Origin: SIG588 sp964515215
GTDB lineage: Bacteria > Bacillota > Clostridia > Oscillospirales > Acutalibacteraceae
DNA length: 16,112 bases
Direction: 5' to 3'
NCBI GenBank assembly: GCA_964515215.1
Contig: CAZESL010000053.1
Coordinates: 1-16,112, forward strand
A program made the position numbers and the translations under genes. The notes under the pieces were generated by a model. The model was not told the DNA's origin. It did no database searches and saw nothing but the letters and a program-made list of their open reading frames with translations. Positions 1 to 7,517 of the stretch are shown here, piece after piece; the stretch's first letter is position 1, and each line of letters starts with the position of its first letter.

Positions 1-683
1 CCCGTTCCTCCCGTCCCGTGCCGTTCCTGTCGCAGGCGACAGGCTACAGCTTGGCGGATATCGCCACCGAGGTCATTCTGGGCAAGAGCCTGAAGGAGCA
101 GGGCATCTTCGATATATATCCGAAGGAAAAAGACCGTTGGTACGTGAAGGTGCCGGTGTTCTCCTTCAATAAGATCCGCGGCCTGGACGCTTACCTGTCT
201 CCCGAAATGAAGTCGACGGGTGAAGCCATCGGCTACGACGATAAGCTGAACCGTGCGCTGTACAAGGCACTGCAGGCATCGGGTATGCGGGTGCAGAACT
301 ACGGTACGGTGTTCGCGACCATCGCCGATAAGGATAAGGAAGAAGCGTTGCCGCTGATCCGCCGTTTCTACAACCTCGGTTTCAGCATTCAGGCGACGAG
401 CGGCACGGCGGAATTCCTCAAAAAGAACGGTATCCGCACCCACACCCTCCAAAAGATCGGTGACGGCAGTGAAGAGATCCCCGAGGCGATCCGTCAGGGC
501 CACATCGCGTACGTGATCAACACCCGTGACATCGGCTCGGCGGGTCAGGCGAGCGACGGTTATGAGATCCGCCGTCTGGCGACCGATAACAACGTGACCA
601 TCTTCACCGCACTGGATACGGTGCGCGTGTTGCTGGACGTGCTGGAGGAGACTACCCTCACCATTTCGACCATTGATGCGTAA
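1..683 (+). CDS. carB: Carbamoyl-phosphate synthase large subunit, C-terminal fragment (5' end outside window)
   Basis: Makes carbamoyl phosphate from bicarbonate, glutamine-derived ammonia and ATP for pyrimidine and arginine synthesis, in the cytoplasm as a complex with CarA. The reading frame is open from the left edge (first complete codon at 3) and begins RSSRPVPFLSQATG, the conserved end of the second ATP-grasp half. The remaining ~150 residues, from about nt 240, are the MGS-like allosteric domain, which binds UMP or ornithine in studied enzymes (FATIADKDKE, GFSIQATSGTAEFL, YVINTRD). About 226 residues of a roughly 1,070-residue protein are present. A GTG at 18 is internal, not a start. 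It is followed after 9 nt by pyrK, so it is the upstream part of the pyr operon. Confidence 0.97.
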   Translation, partial: RSSRPVPFLSQATGYSLADIATEVILGKSLKEQGIFDIYPKEKDRWYVKVPVFSFNKIRGLDAYLSPEMKSTGEAIGYDDKLNRALYKALQASGMRVQNYGTVFATIADKDKEEALPLIRRFYNLGFSIQATSGTAEFLKKNGIRTHTLQKIGDGSEEIPEAIRQGHIAYVINTRDIGSAGQASDGYEIRRLATDNNVTIFTALDTVRVLLDVLEETTLTISTIDA

Positions 684-692
684 GAGGACGAT

Positions 693-1430
693 ATGAAACA
701 GAGTATTTTTACCATTATCGAAAACACCCCCCTCACCGCGACGGTACTGCGTATGCGTCTTCGCGGCGATACGTCGGATATCACGGCGGCGGGACAGTTT
801 GTGAACGTGCAACTTGAGGGGAAATATCTGCGCCGCCCTATTTCGGTGTGCGATTGCGAAGGGGACGTGCTCACGCTGGTGTATAAAGTGGTGGGTCACG
901 GCACCGCGCAGATGCGGGATATGTCCGTTGGCGAGACGTTGGACGTGTTGACGGGTCTCGGTAACGGCTACGACCTTACCGCGGCGGGTGAGCGTCCGCT
1001 GTTGCTCGGCGGCGGTGTCGGCGTGCCGCCCCTCTATCTGTTGGCGCGCCGCTTGATCGCCGAAGGCCGACAGGTCACCGTTATTCTGGGCTTCAACACG
1101 GCGGACGAGGTGTTTTACGAAGACGAATTCAAAGCACTCGGTGCTACCGTCATCGTCGCGACGGCGGACGGCACGCGCGGTGTCAAGGGCTTCGTGACCG
1201 ACGGTATGCAGGGTGTGGAATACACGCATTTTTACACCTGCGGTCCCGAACCGATGCTCAAAGCGGTGTTCAAAGCCACCGCGACCGACGGTCAGTTCAG
1301 TTTTGAAGAACGCATGGGGTGTGGCTTCGGCGCGTGTATGGGTTGCTCTTGCAAGACGGTCACGGGCTACAAACGCATCTGTAAAGAAGGCCCTGTGATG
1401 AGAAAGGGGGATATCCTGTGGGAAGCATGA
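693..1430 (+). CDS. pyrK: Dihydroorotate dehydrogenase B, electron transfer subunit
   Basis: Carries electrons from the PyrD FMN to NAD+ through FAD and a [2Fe-2S] cluster; works as a PyrD2-PyrK2 heterotetramer in the cytoplasm. The 245-residue length is typical. The FAD/ferredoxin-reductase N-terminal barrel shows YLRRPISV (45-52), the nucleotide-binding part shows LLLGGGVGVPPL (104-115), and the C-terminal iron-sulfur motif has Cys210, Cys215, Cys218 and Cys230. ATG at 693 is preceded by AGAGG with suitable spacing. The 3' end overlaps pyrD, so the two subunits are probably translationally coupled. Confidence 0.97.
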   Translation: MKQSIFTIIENTPLTATVLRMRLRGDTSDITAAGQFVNVQLEGKYLRRPISVCDCEGDVLTLVYKVVGHGTAQMRDMSVGETLDVLTGLGNGYDLTAAGERPLLLGGGVGVPPLYLLARRLIAEGRQVTVILGFNTADEVFYEDEFKALGATVIVATADGTRGVKGFVTDGMQGVEYTHFYTCGPEPMLKAVFKATATDGQFSFEERMGCGFGACMGCSCKTVTGYKRICKEGPVMRKGDILWEA

Positions 1431-2326
1431 GTGTGAATTTGTGCGGTATCACGCTGGATAATCCCGTGATCCCCGCGAGCGGTACGTTCGGTTTCGGCTA
1501 TGAGTTTGCTGAGTTGTATGATATCAACCTGCTTGGTACCTTCTCCTTCAAGGGCACGACTAAAGATCCGCGTTTCGGCAACCCCACACCGCGTATTGCG
1601 GAATGTGAAGCGGGTATGATCAATGCGGTCGGTCTGCAAAATCCGGGTGTGGAAAAGGTGATCTCGCAGGAGTTGCCGCGTTTGGCAAAATGCTTTCACA
1701 AACCCGTGATGGCAAACGTCAGTGGCTTTGCGATCGAAGATTACGCGTATACTTGTGAGCAACTCGATAAAGAGGCGCAGGTCGGTTGGCTCGAAGTCAA
1801 CGTCAGTTGCCCCAACGTGCACGGCGGCGGTATGAGTTTCGGCACCTCGCCCGAAGCGGCGGCCTCGGTGGTGCGCGCGGTAAAGGCGGTGACGATGAAA
1901 CCCGTGATCGTGAAACTGTCGCCCAACGTGACCGACATCGTGTCGATCGCCAAGGCGTGTGAAGAGGCGGGCGCGGACGGCATCAGTCTGATCAACACCC
2001 TGCTTGGTATGCGCATTGATCTGCGCACCAAAAAGCCCGTGATCGCGAACAAAATGGGCGGTTTTTCGGGCCCTGCCATTTTCCCCGTGGCGGTGAGAAT
2101 GGTGTATCAAGTGGCACACGCCGTGAACATCCCCGTTGTGGGTATGGGCGGTGTCAGCACGGCGGAAGACGTGATCGAAATGATGCTCGCGGGCGCGACG
2201 GCGGTGGAAGTGGGTGCCGCCAACTTGGTGAATCCCTATGCCTGCCGTGACATCATTGCCGACCTGCCGCGTGTAATGGAACAATACGGCATTGAAAACC
2301 TTTCGGACATCATCGGAAAGGCGTAA
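1418..2326 (+). CDS. pyrD: Dihydroorotate dehydrogenase B, catalytic subunit (class 1B)
   Basis: Oxidises dihydroorotate to orotate with bound FMN; the class 1B enzyme uses NAD+ through PyrK. The 302 residues form the usual TIM barrel. NPVIPASGTFGFG is near the N-terminus, SFKGTT around Lys45 contacts FMN in the family, and NVSCPNVHGGG carries the class 1 catalytic cysteine (Cys131). GMGGVSTAEDV (242-252) and the following AGATAVEVG form the phosphate-binding end. Two starts are possible. GTG 1418 lies 7 nt after an AAAGGGGG ribosome binding site. ATG 1427 would give the common MSVNLCG start and an ATGA overlap with pyrK, but its own Shine-Dalgarno is poorly spaced. I chose GTG with low certainty; the difference is three residues. 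Confidence 0.95.
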   Translation: MGSMSVNLCGITLDNPVIPASGTFGFGYEFAELYDINLLGTFSFKGTTKDPRFGNPTPRIAECEAGMINAVGLQNPGVEKVISQELPRLAKCFHKPVMANVSGFAIEDYAYTCEQLDKEAQVGWLEVNVSCPNVHGGGMSFGTSPEAAASVVRAVKAVTMKPVIVKLSPNVTDIVSIAKACEEAGADGISLINTLLGMRIDLRTKKPVIANKMGGFSGPAIFPVAVRMVYQVAHAVNIPVVGMGGVSTAEDVIEMMLAGATAVEVGAANLVNPYACRDIIADLPRVMEQYGIENLSDIIGKA

Positions 2327-2350
2327 TTGTTATATAAGGAGAGAGTAAGG

Positions 2351-3049
2351 ATGGGTAAGGACGTTATTGTGGCGTGCGATTTTGCGAGCGCCGAACAGGT
2401 ATTTGCATTTTTGGACAAGTTCACGGGGCGCAAGCCGTTCGTGAAGATCGGTATGGAACTGTTCTATGCCGAAGGTCCCTCCATCGTGCGGGAGATCAAG
2501 GCGCGCGGTCACAAGATCTTCTTGGATCTGAAACTGCACGATATTCCCAATACGGTGAAAAAGGCCATGAGCGTGTTGTCGGGGTTGGACGTGGATATCA
2601 CCAACCTGCACGCGGGCGGCACGGTACGCATGATGGAAGCCGCCGTGGAGGGTCTTACCCGTCCCGACGGTACCCGTCCGCTCCTGATCGCGGTGACTCA
2701 ACTTACCTCCACCGATCAGGAGAGCATGGAAAACGACCTGCTCATTCACGAGCCGATCGACAAGGTGGTCATGCATTACGCCGCCAACGCCAAAAAGGCG
2801 GGGCTGGACGGCGTGGTCTGCTCGCCGCTTGAAGCGGGCAAGGTGCACGACACCTGCGGCAGCGACTTCCTCACCATCACCCCCGGTGTCCGTTTTGCCG
2901 ACGGTGATATCGGTGACCAGAAGCGTGTGATGACCCCCGCCGAAGCGAAGAAGATCGGTTCGGACTACATCGTGGTGGGCCGTCCCATCACGGCGGCAGA
3001 GGATCCCGTTGCCGCGTACGAGCGTTGCGTGGCAGAATTTTGTGATTGA
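2351..3049 (+). CDS. pyrF: Orotidine 5'-phosphate decarboxylase
   Basis: Converts OMP to UMP, the last step of de novo pyrimidine synthesis, as a cytoplasmic homodimer. The 232-residue TIM-barrel protein has the catalytic motif FLDLKLHDIPNTV, with Asp59, Lys61 and Asp64 as the expected D-x-K-x-x-D residues. Near the end it has LTITPGVRF and YIVVGRPIT, the phosphate-gripping loops. ATG 2351 is chosen because AGGAG at 2337-2341 sits 9 nt upstream; the open frame could extend to a TTG at 2327, but that would overlap the ribosome binding site and the pyrD stop. It is 24 nt from pyrD and 23 nt from pyrE. Confidence 0.97.
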   Translation: MGKDVIVACDFASAEQVFAFLDKFTGRKPFVKIGMELFYAEGPSIVREIKARGHKIFLDLKLHDIPNTVKKAMSVLSGLDVDITNLHAGGTVRMMEAAVEGLTRPDGTRPLLIAVTQLTSTDQESMENDLLIHEPIDKVVMHYAANAKKAGLDGVVCSPLEAGKVHDTCGSDFLTITPGVRFADGDIGDQKRVMTPAEAKKIGSDYIVVGRPITAAEDPVAAYERCVAEFCD

Positions 3050-3072
3050 TTTTTGAAAAGGAGATAAAGACG

Positions 3073-3729
3073 ATGGAAGCCTACAAGAGAGAATTTATCG
3101 AATTTTTGGAAAGTGCCGGTGTGCTGAAATTTGGCGACTTCACCGCGAAGAGCGGCCGTAAGATCCCGTATTTCATCAATGCGGGCGACATCAAAACGGG
3201 CGATCAGATCGCGAAACTCGGCGAATTCTACGCCAAGGCGTATTTTGAAAAGGTCGGCAACCGCCGCACCGTACTGTACGGTCCCGCTTACAAGGGCATT
3301 CCGATCGCGGTGTCGGTCGCGTGCGCGCTGTCCAAAGAAGGCCTCGACGTGCCGTTCTTCTTCAACCGTAAAGAGGAAAAGGATCACGGCGAAGGCGGCG
3401 TGTTCGTCGGTTATAAGCCGCAGGCGGGCGAAGAAGTGGTCATCGTGGAAGACGTCATCACGGCAGGTACCGCCATTCGTGAAAGCATGGCGATCCTCGG
3501 GGGACTCGAGGGCGTGAAGGTTGCCGCCACCTTCGTGATGGTGGACCGCAAGGAAAAAGGACAGACCGAAAAATCCGCCATGGCGGAAGTCGGTGAAGAA
3601 TACGGTTTCCCCGTATATTCGGTGGTGGACGTGTACGACATCATTGAGTATTTGGAAGAGGATCCCAAGAACGAGGAAAATGTACAGCGCATCAAGAATT
3701 ATCTCGCTGTGAACGGGGCGAAAGCATGA
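3073..3729 (+). CDS. pyrE: Orotate phosphoribosyltransferase
   Basis: Joins orotate to PRPP to give OMP. The 218 residues show the type I PRTase fold: KSGRKIPYF near the N-terminus, YGPAYKGIPIA (69-79), the flexible catalytic loop RKEEKDHGEGG (99-109), and the PRPP-binding motif VVIVEDVITAGTA (122-134). Length is normal. ATG 3073 follows AAGGAG at 3058-3063 by 9 nt; a TTG at 3046 in the same frame overlaps the pyrF stop and is unlikely. The stop overlaps the pyrB start as ATGA (3726-3729), suggesting translational coupling. Confidence 0.97.
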   Translation: MEAYKREFIEFLESAGVLKFGDFTAKSGRKIPYFINAGDIKTGDQIAKLGEFYAKAYFEKVGNRRTVLYGPAYKGIPIAVSVACALSKEGLDVPFFFNRKEEKDHGEGGVFVGYKPQAGEEVVIVEDVITAGTAIRESMAILGGLEGVKVAATFVMVDRKEKGQTEKSAMAEVGEEYGFPVYSVVDVYDIIEYLEEDPKNEENVQRIKNYLAVNGAKA

Positions 3730-4646
3730 GAAGCCTTATTGATATCGTAGACTTTACGCCGGCGGAATTGGATGAACTCATTGCTACCGCCTGTGACATA
3801 ATGGAGCATCCTGCGGCGTACGCTGAGCGTTGCCGCGGCAAGAAACTGGCGACGCTGTTTTTTGAACCGTCTACCCGCACGCGCCTCAGCTTTGAAGCGG
3901 CGATGTTGGAGCTCGGCGGCAGTGTGATCGGGTTTTCGGAGGCAAACAGCTCTTCCGCCGCGAAGGGCGAGAGCATTGCCGACACGGCAAAGACCATCAG
4001 TTGCTATGCCGACATCATTGCCATGCGCCACCCGAAAGAGGGTGCACCGCTCGTTGCGGCGATGAATGCGTCGGTGCCGGTCATCAACGCGGGGGACGGC
4101 GGTCACTGCCATCCCACCCAGACGCTGGCGGATCTGCTTACCATCTACCGCGAAAAGGGGCGTCTTTCGGATCTTACCGTCGGTTTCTGCGGTGATTTGA
4201 AATTCGGCCGCACGGTGCATTCGCTGATCGGTGCGCTGTCGCGGTATACGGGAATCAAGGTGGTGCTCATCTCGCCCGAAGAGTTGAAACTGCCGAGTTA
4301 TGTGAAAAAGGAAGTTCTGAAAAAGAGCAATATTCCCTACGAGCAGACGACCGATCTTGAGTCGGTGATGCCGCGGCTGGATATTCTCTATATGACGCGT
4401 GTGCAACGTGAACGCTTCTTCAACGAGGAAGATTATCTGCGGTTGAAGGACAGTTATATCTTAGAGCCGCGCAAGTTGCAAAACGCCAAAGAGGATCTGT
4501 GCATTATGCACCCCCTGCCGCGTGTGAACGAGATCAGCGTGGCGGTGGACAACGATCCGCGTGCGTGCTATTTCAAGCAGGTGCTGAACGGTAAATATAT
4601 GCGTATGGCACTCATCTTGAAACTGCTGGAGGAGGCGACGGTATGA
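3726..4646 (+). CDS. pyrB: Aspartate carbamoyltransferase, catalytic subunit
   Basis: Condenses carbamoyl phosphate with aspartate to N-carbamoylaspartate, the committed pyrimidine step. The 306 residues contain FEPSTRTRLSFE (46-57) for carbamoyl phosphate, GDGGHCHPTQTLADL (123-137), and HPLPRVNEI for substrate and domain closure. Length matches catalytic chains that assemble with a regulatory subunit. It starts in an ATGA overlap with pyrE and ends in an ATGA overlap with pyrI, so the chain stoichiometry is probably set by coupled translation. Confidence 0.97.
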   Translation: MRSLIDIVDFTPAELDELIATACDIMEHPAAYAERCRGKKLATLFFEPSTRTRLSFEAAMLELGGSVIGFSEANSSSAAKGESIADTAKTISCYADIIAMRHPKEGAPLVAAMNASVPVINAGDGGHCHPTQTLADLLTIYREKGRLSDLTVGFCGDLKFGRTVHSLIGALSRYTGIKVVLISPEELKLPSYVKKEVLKKSNIPYEQTTDLESVMPRLDILYMTRVQRERFFNEEDYLRLKDSYILEPRKLQNAKEDLCIMHPLPRVNEISVAVDNDPRACYFKQVLNGKYMRMALILKLLEEATV

Positions 4647-5056
4647 ACATAGATTCCATTGTGAACGGCGTGGTGATCGATCATATCACCGCAGGACGCG
4701 GTATGCGTCTGTACGAGTTGCTTCATCTGGAAGAGGCGGATTGCCCCGTTGCCATCATCAAAAATGCAGGAAGCCGCAAGCTCGGCAAAAAGGACATCAT
4801 CAAGGTGGATGCGGCAATTCCGCTGAGTTTCGACGTGATCGGCTACGTCGATCCGAACGTGACGGTGAACATCATCCGTGACGGCAAGTTGGTGGAGAAA
4901 AAGCGTATCGACAAACCCGAACGGCTTACCAACGTGATTCGGTGCCGCAACCCGCGTTGCATCACCTCCACCGAACAGGAACTGGATCATATTTTCAAAC
5001 TGACCGACCGTGAAAACAGCGTGTATCGTTGTTTGTACTGTGAGACCAAAGCGTAA
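4643..5056 (+). CDS. pyrI: Aspartate carbamoyltransferase, regulatory subunit
   Basis: Non-catalytic chain that in enterobacterial ATCase binds CTP/ATP and tunes PyrB activity. The 137 residues have the N-terminal nucleotide-binding domain (VNGVVIDHITAGRG) and a C-terminal zinc domain with four cysteines, Cys101, Cys106, Cys130 and Cys133. These match the C-x4-C ... C-x2-C zinc site that contacts the catalytic chain. The protein is slightly shorter than the E. coli 153-residue subunit. A strong GGAGGAGG lies upstream inside pyrB. Its presence implies an allosteric holoenzyme; Bacillus-type ATCases lack this subunit. Confidence 0.96.
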   Translation: MNIDSIVNGVVIDHITAGRGMRLYELLHLEEADCPVAIIKNAGSRKLGKKDIIKVDAAIPLSFDVIGYVDPNVTVNIIRDGKLVEKKRIDKPERLTNVIRCRNPRCITSTEQELDHIFKLTDRENSVYRCLYCETKA

Positions 5057-5069
5057 AGGAGAATGTATC

Positions 5070-6575
5070 ATGGCAACTTTTATCAACGAACCCTCCCACA
5101 CTTTTAACGAATATCTGCTGATCCCCGGCTACTCCTCCAGTGAGTGTGTGCCGGCAAACGTGTCGCTGAAGACTCCGCTTGTCAAGTTCAAGAAGGGGGA
5201 GGAGTCGGCTATCACGATGAACATTCCGCTGGTCTCGGCCATTATGCAGTCGGTCTCGGGTGATCGCCTGGCGGTGGCGCTGGCGACCGAAGGCGGCGTA
5301 TCCTTCATTTACGGTTCACAGTCGGTCGAAGATGAAGCAGCGATGGTCAAGCGTGCGAAGAGTTACAAAGCGGGCTTTGTGACCAGCGATTCCAACGTGT
5401 CGCCCGATGCAACGATGGCGGACGTGGTCGCGCTGAAGGAAGCAACGGGTCACTCCACCGTGGCGGTGACCGACGACGGCACGGCAAACGGCAAATTGGT
5501 GGGTATCGTCACCGGCCGCGATTATCGCGTCAGCCGTATGGATCCCGAAACCAAGGTGTCGGAGTTTATGACGCCCCTCGAGAAACTCGTGTGTGCCAAG
5601 GAAGGCACCACGCTGAAGGAAGCGAACGACATCATCTGGGATAACAAACTGAACTCTCTGCCCATCGTGAACGAGGAAGGGCAACTTTGCTACTTCGTGT
5701 TCCGTAAGGACTACGATACCCACAAGCAGAACCCGAACGAGTTGCTGGACGCATCCAAGCGTTACGTGGTGGGCGCGGGTATCAATACCCGCGACTACGC
5801 CGAGCGTGTGCCTGCGTTGGTGGAAGCGGGCGCGGACGTGCTGTGCATCGACTCGTCCGAAGGCTTCTCCGAATGGCAGAAACTGACCATCGACTGGATC
5901 CGTGCGCGTTACGGTGACAGCGTGAAGGTCGGCGCAGGTAACGTGGTGGATGCGGACGGTTTCCGTTTCCTCGCGGAAAGCGGTGCGGACTTCATTAAGG
6001 TCGGTATCGGCGGCGGTTCCATCTGCATCACCCGTGAGACCAAGGGTATCGGCCGCGGTCAGGCAACGGCGCTGATCGAAGTGTGCAAAGCGCGTGACGA
6101 ATACTATGAAGAAACGGGTATCTACGTGCCCGTCTGCTCCGACGGCGGTATCGTGTACGACCATCACCTGACGCTGGCGCTCGCCATGGGTGCGGACTTC
6201 ATCATGCTCGGCCGCTACTTCGCCCGCTTTGATGAAAGCCCCACCAACAAGGTGAACATCAACGGCACCTACTACAAAGAGTATTGGGGCGAAGGCTCCA
6301 ACCGCGCGCGCAACTGGCAGCGTTACGACCTCGGCGGCGACAAGAAACTGTCGTTTGAAGAGGGCGTGGACTCCTACGTGCCGTATGCGGGTACGCTGAA
6401 AGACAACGTGGCGCTTTCGCTCAGCAAGGTGAAGTCCACCATGTGCAACTGCGGTGCGCTCAGCATTCCCGAGTTGCAGAAGAAGGCGAAACTCACGCTG
6501 GTGTCCGCCACCAGTATTATTGAGGGCGGCGCTCACGACGTTATCCAGAAGGAAAAGAGCACGGCGATCAAGTAA
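5070..6575 (+). CDS. guaB: IMP dehydrogenase of the Tritrichomonas-like lineage
   Basis: Oxidises IMP to XMP with NAD+, the committed step to GTP. The 501-residue protein has a split TIM barrel with an inserted CBS pair (about 100-220). The catalytic loop is GGGSICITRE with Cys319, the NAD-contacting aspartate is Asp261, and the mobile flap is RARNWQRYD with Arg418-Tyr419. From memory these residue numbers coincide exactly with the T. foetus enzyme, and most of the surrounding sequence also resembles it, so the protein is of that divergent lineage. ATG 5070 follows AAAGGAG by about 8 nt; an in-frame upstream start at 5010 lies inside pyrI and is rejected. It sits 13 nt after pyrI and probably shares the pyr transcript. 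Confidence 0.96.
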   Translation: MATFINEPSHTFNEYLLIPGYSSSECVPANVSLKTPLVKFKKGEESAITMNIPLVSAIMQSVSGDRLAVALATEGGVSFIYGSQSVEDEAAMVKRAKSYKAGFVTSDSNVSPDATMADVVALKEATGHSTVAVTDDGTANGKLVGIVTGRDYRVSRMDPETKVSEFMTPLEKLVCAKEGTTLKEANDIIWDNKLNSLPIVNEEGQLCYFVFRKDYDTHKQNPNELLDASKRYVVGAGINTRDYAERVPALVEAGADVLCIDSSEGFSEWQKLTIDWIRARYGDSVKVGAGNVVDADGFRFLAESGADFIKVGIGGGSICITRETKGIGRGQATALIEVCKARDEYYEETGIYVPVCSDGGIVYDHHLTLALAMGADFIMLGRYFARFDESPTNKVNINGTYYKEYWGEGSNRARNWQRYDLGGDKKLSFEEGVDSYVPYAGTLKDNVALSLSKVKSTMCNCGALSIPELQKKAKLTLVSATSIIEGGAHDVIQKEKSTAIK

Positions 6576-6596
6576 TGTAAACACTTAAGCAGAAGG

Positions 6597-6818
6597 CTGT
6601 CGCGTTAAGGTGAAACTGCACAAACGAAGAACGTGTTGGCTCCCCTTGAGGGTGCAAGGGGAGCTGGGCAGGCGAAGCCGACTGAGGGGATTTGAGGAAA
6701 GGATATGCTGTTTCACAACCCCTCCGTCTTTTGCCGAGGGCAAAATCCACCTCCCCTTACACAGGGGAGGCAGATCTTGATTTCTGTTTGTTTGTGCAAA
6801 AAGCCTTTAACGCGACAG
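6597..6818. mobile_element. MITE-like palindromic element without coding capacity
   Basis: The ends are inverted copies: CTGTCGCGTTAA at 6597-6608 matches TTAACGCGACAG at 6807-6818 perfectly. The match continues imperfectly inward to GCACAAAC (6618-6625) versus GTTTGTGC (6790-6797), giving about 29-bp terminal repeats. Inside are two facing structured units: 6638-6689 (stem GCTCCCCTT/AAGGGGAGC, then a small GGC-GAA-GCC hairpin) and 6719-6770 (stem TTTTGCC/GGCAAAA, then CCTCCCCT/AGGGGAGG). No transposase or credible gene is present and no clear target duplication is seen. It fills the gap between guaB and glpP and could end guaB transcription by its stems. Assignment as a mobile element is inference from architecture. 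Confidence 0.6.
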
Positions 6819-6845
6819 TTCTTATTCACACAAGGAGTGTAGATT

Positions 6846-7409
6846 ATGAATCTTGAAACGTTCCTCCGCTGTTTGGAACAAAAACCCGTCATCGCTGCGG
6901 TGAGTGACGATAAGTGGGGGGCGGCACTCGCCTCGCCCGCTACGGTGCTGTTCTATCTTTCAGCCGACGTGATGACGGTGCCCGAACGTGTGGCGGCGGC
7001 ACACGCCGCAGGCAAAGCCATTCTCGTTCACGCGGATCTGGCGGAAGGCATCGGCAAGGATGCGGGCGGTGTGCGGTATCTTGCGGCCTGCGGGGCGGAC
7101 GGGATCCTCTCCACCCGTGCAGGGTTGATCCGCACGGCGAAGGAACACGGGCTGATCACGGTGCAACGCTTTTTTGCGTTGGATTCCAAAGGGCTTGACA
7201 GTGTGGAGGAGATGCTGCACAAGACGTCGCCGCACTTGATGGAAATTATGCCGGGCGTCATCGGCAAAGCCATTCGCCGTTTCAGCGTGGGGGAGATCCC
7301 CGTCATCGCGGGCGGTCTGGTGGAAACGGCGGACGAGGTCGAAAAAGCGTTCGCGAACGGTGCCGCGGCGGTATCCACCGGCGCGGAAGATTTGTGGAAT
7401 AGGTCTTGA
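6846..7409 (+). CDS. glpP: GlpP-family glycerol-3-phosphate-responsive antiterminator
   Basis: The B. subtilis relative binds glycerol-3-phosphate and leader mRNA to allow read-through of terminators ahead of glycerol genes. The 187-residue TIM-barrel-like protein keeps the family blocks: VHADLAEGIG (61-70), GADGILSTRAGLI (83-95), VQRFFALDS (106-114), MEIMPGVIGKAI (132-143) and a phosphate-binding-like end IAGGLVETADEVEKAFANGA (154-173). ATG 6846 follows AAGGAG (6832-6837) by 8 nt. No glycerol kinase, facilitator or GlpD gene is visible. Instead, a promoter, a terminator hairpin and a malate-type dehydrogenase gene lie immediately downstream. Family membership is solid; the actual target is unknown. 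Confidence 0.9.
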   Translation: MNLETFLRCLEQKPVIAAVSDDKWGAALASPATVLFYLSADVMTVPERVAAAHAAGKAILVHADLAEGIGKDAGGVRYLAACGADGILSTRAGLIRTAKEHGLITVQRFFALDSKGLDSVEEMLHKTSPHLMEIMPGVIGKAIRRFSVGEIPVIAGGLVETADEVEKAFANGAAAVSTGAEDLWNRS

Positions 7410-7433
7410 CATTCCGTACAAATGCGGTATAAT
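7406..7433 (+). promoter_or_regulatory. Sigma-A-type promoter for the malate dehydrogenase/malic enzyme unit
   Basis: TTGACA at 7406-7411 and TATAAT at 7428-7433 are both perfect consensus, with a 16-bp spacer. The -35 box contains the TGA stop of glpP (7407-7409). Expected transcription start is near 7440, only about 12 nt before the terminator hairpin. Confidence 0.85.
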
Positions 7434-7451
7434 AAAAGAGCATAGAGATTG

Positions 7452-7500
7452 AGAGTGCACCGCGTCCCCGTGTGGGGAGAGGTGCGCTCTTTTTTAATTT
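7452..7500 (+). terminator. Intrinsic terminator or attenuator in the leader of the malate unit
   Basis: AGAGTGCACC (7452-7461) pairs with GGTGCGCTCT (7481-7490), 10 bp with one G-U. An inner TCCCC (7465-7469)/GGGGA (7474-7478) stem closes a GTGT loop. It is followed by six T (7490-7495) then AATTT. It lies after the promoter at 7406-7433 and before the ribosome binding site at 7502-7506. It can therefore terminate glpP and also attenuate the downstream genes. No competing antiterminator helix is obvious in the short leader, so a protein could be the switch. Confidence 0.85.
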
Positions 7501-7517
7501 TGGGAGGTAAGTATATT

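Noticed and set aside
1367..2284. 305-codon open frame on the - strand over pyrD
   Set aside because: His-rich antisense shadow of pyrD.
5316..6584. 422-codon open frame on the - strand
   Set aside because: Antisense shadow of the IMP dehydrogenase with no ribosome binding site or family resemblance.
6638..6770. CRISPR-like repeats
   Set aside because: The repeats are inverted, dissimilar in stem sequence and without regular spacers; no cas gene is present.
7434..7500. Metabolite riboswitch in the malate-unit leader
   Set aside because: Only about 60 nt separate the expected transcription start and the end of the terminator, and I recognise no aptamer motif; a protein-controlled or plain terminator fits better.
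7449..7517. N-terminal extension of the Ldh2-type protein starting at TTG 7449
   Set aside because: It would translate the terminator hairpin and T run; ATG 7518 has a proper GGGAGG upstream.
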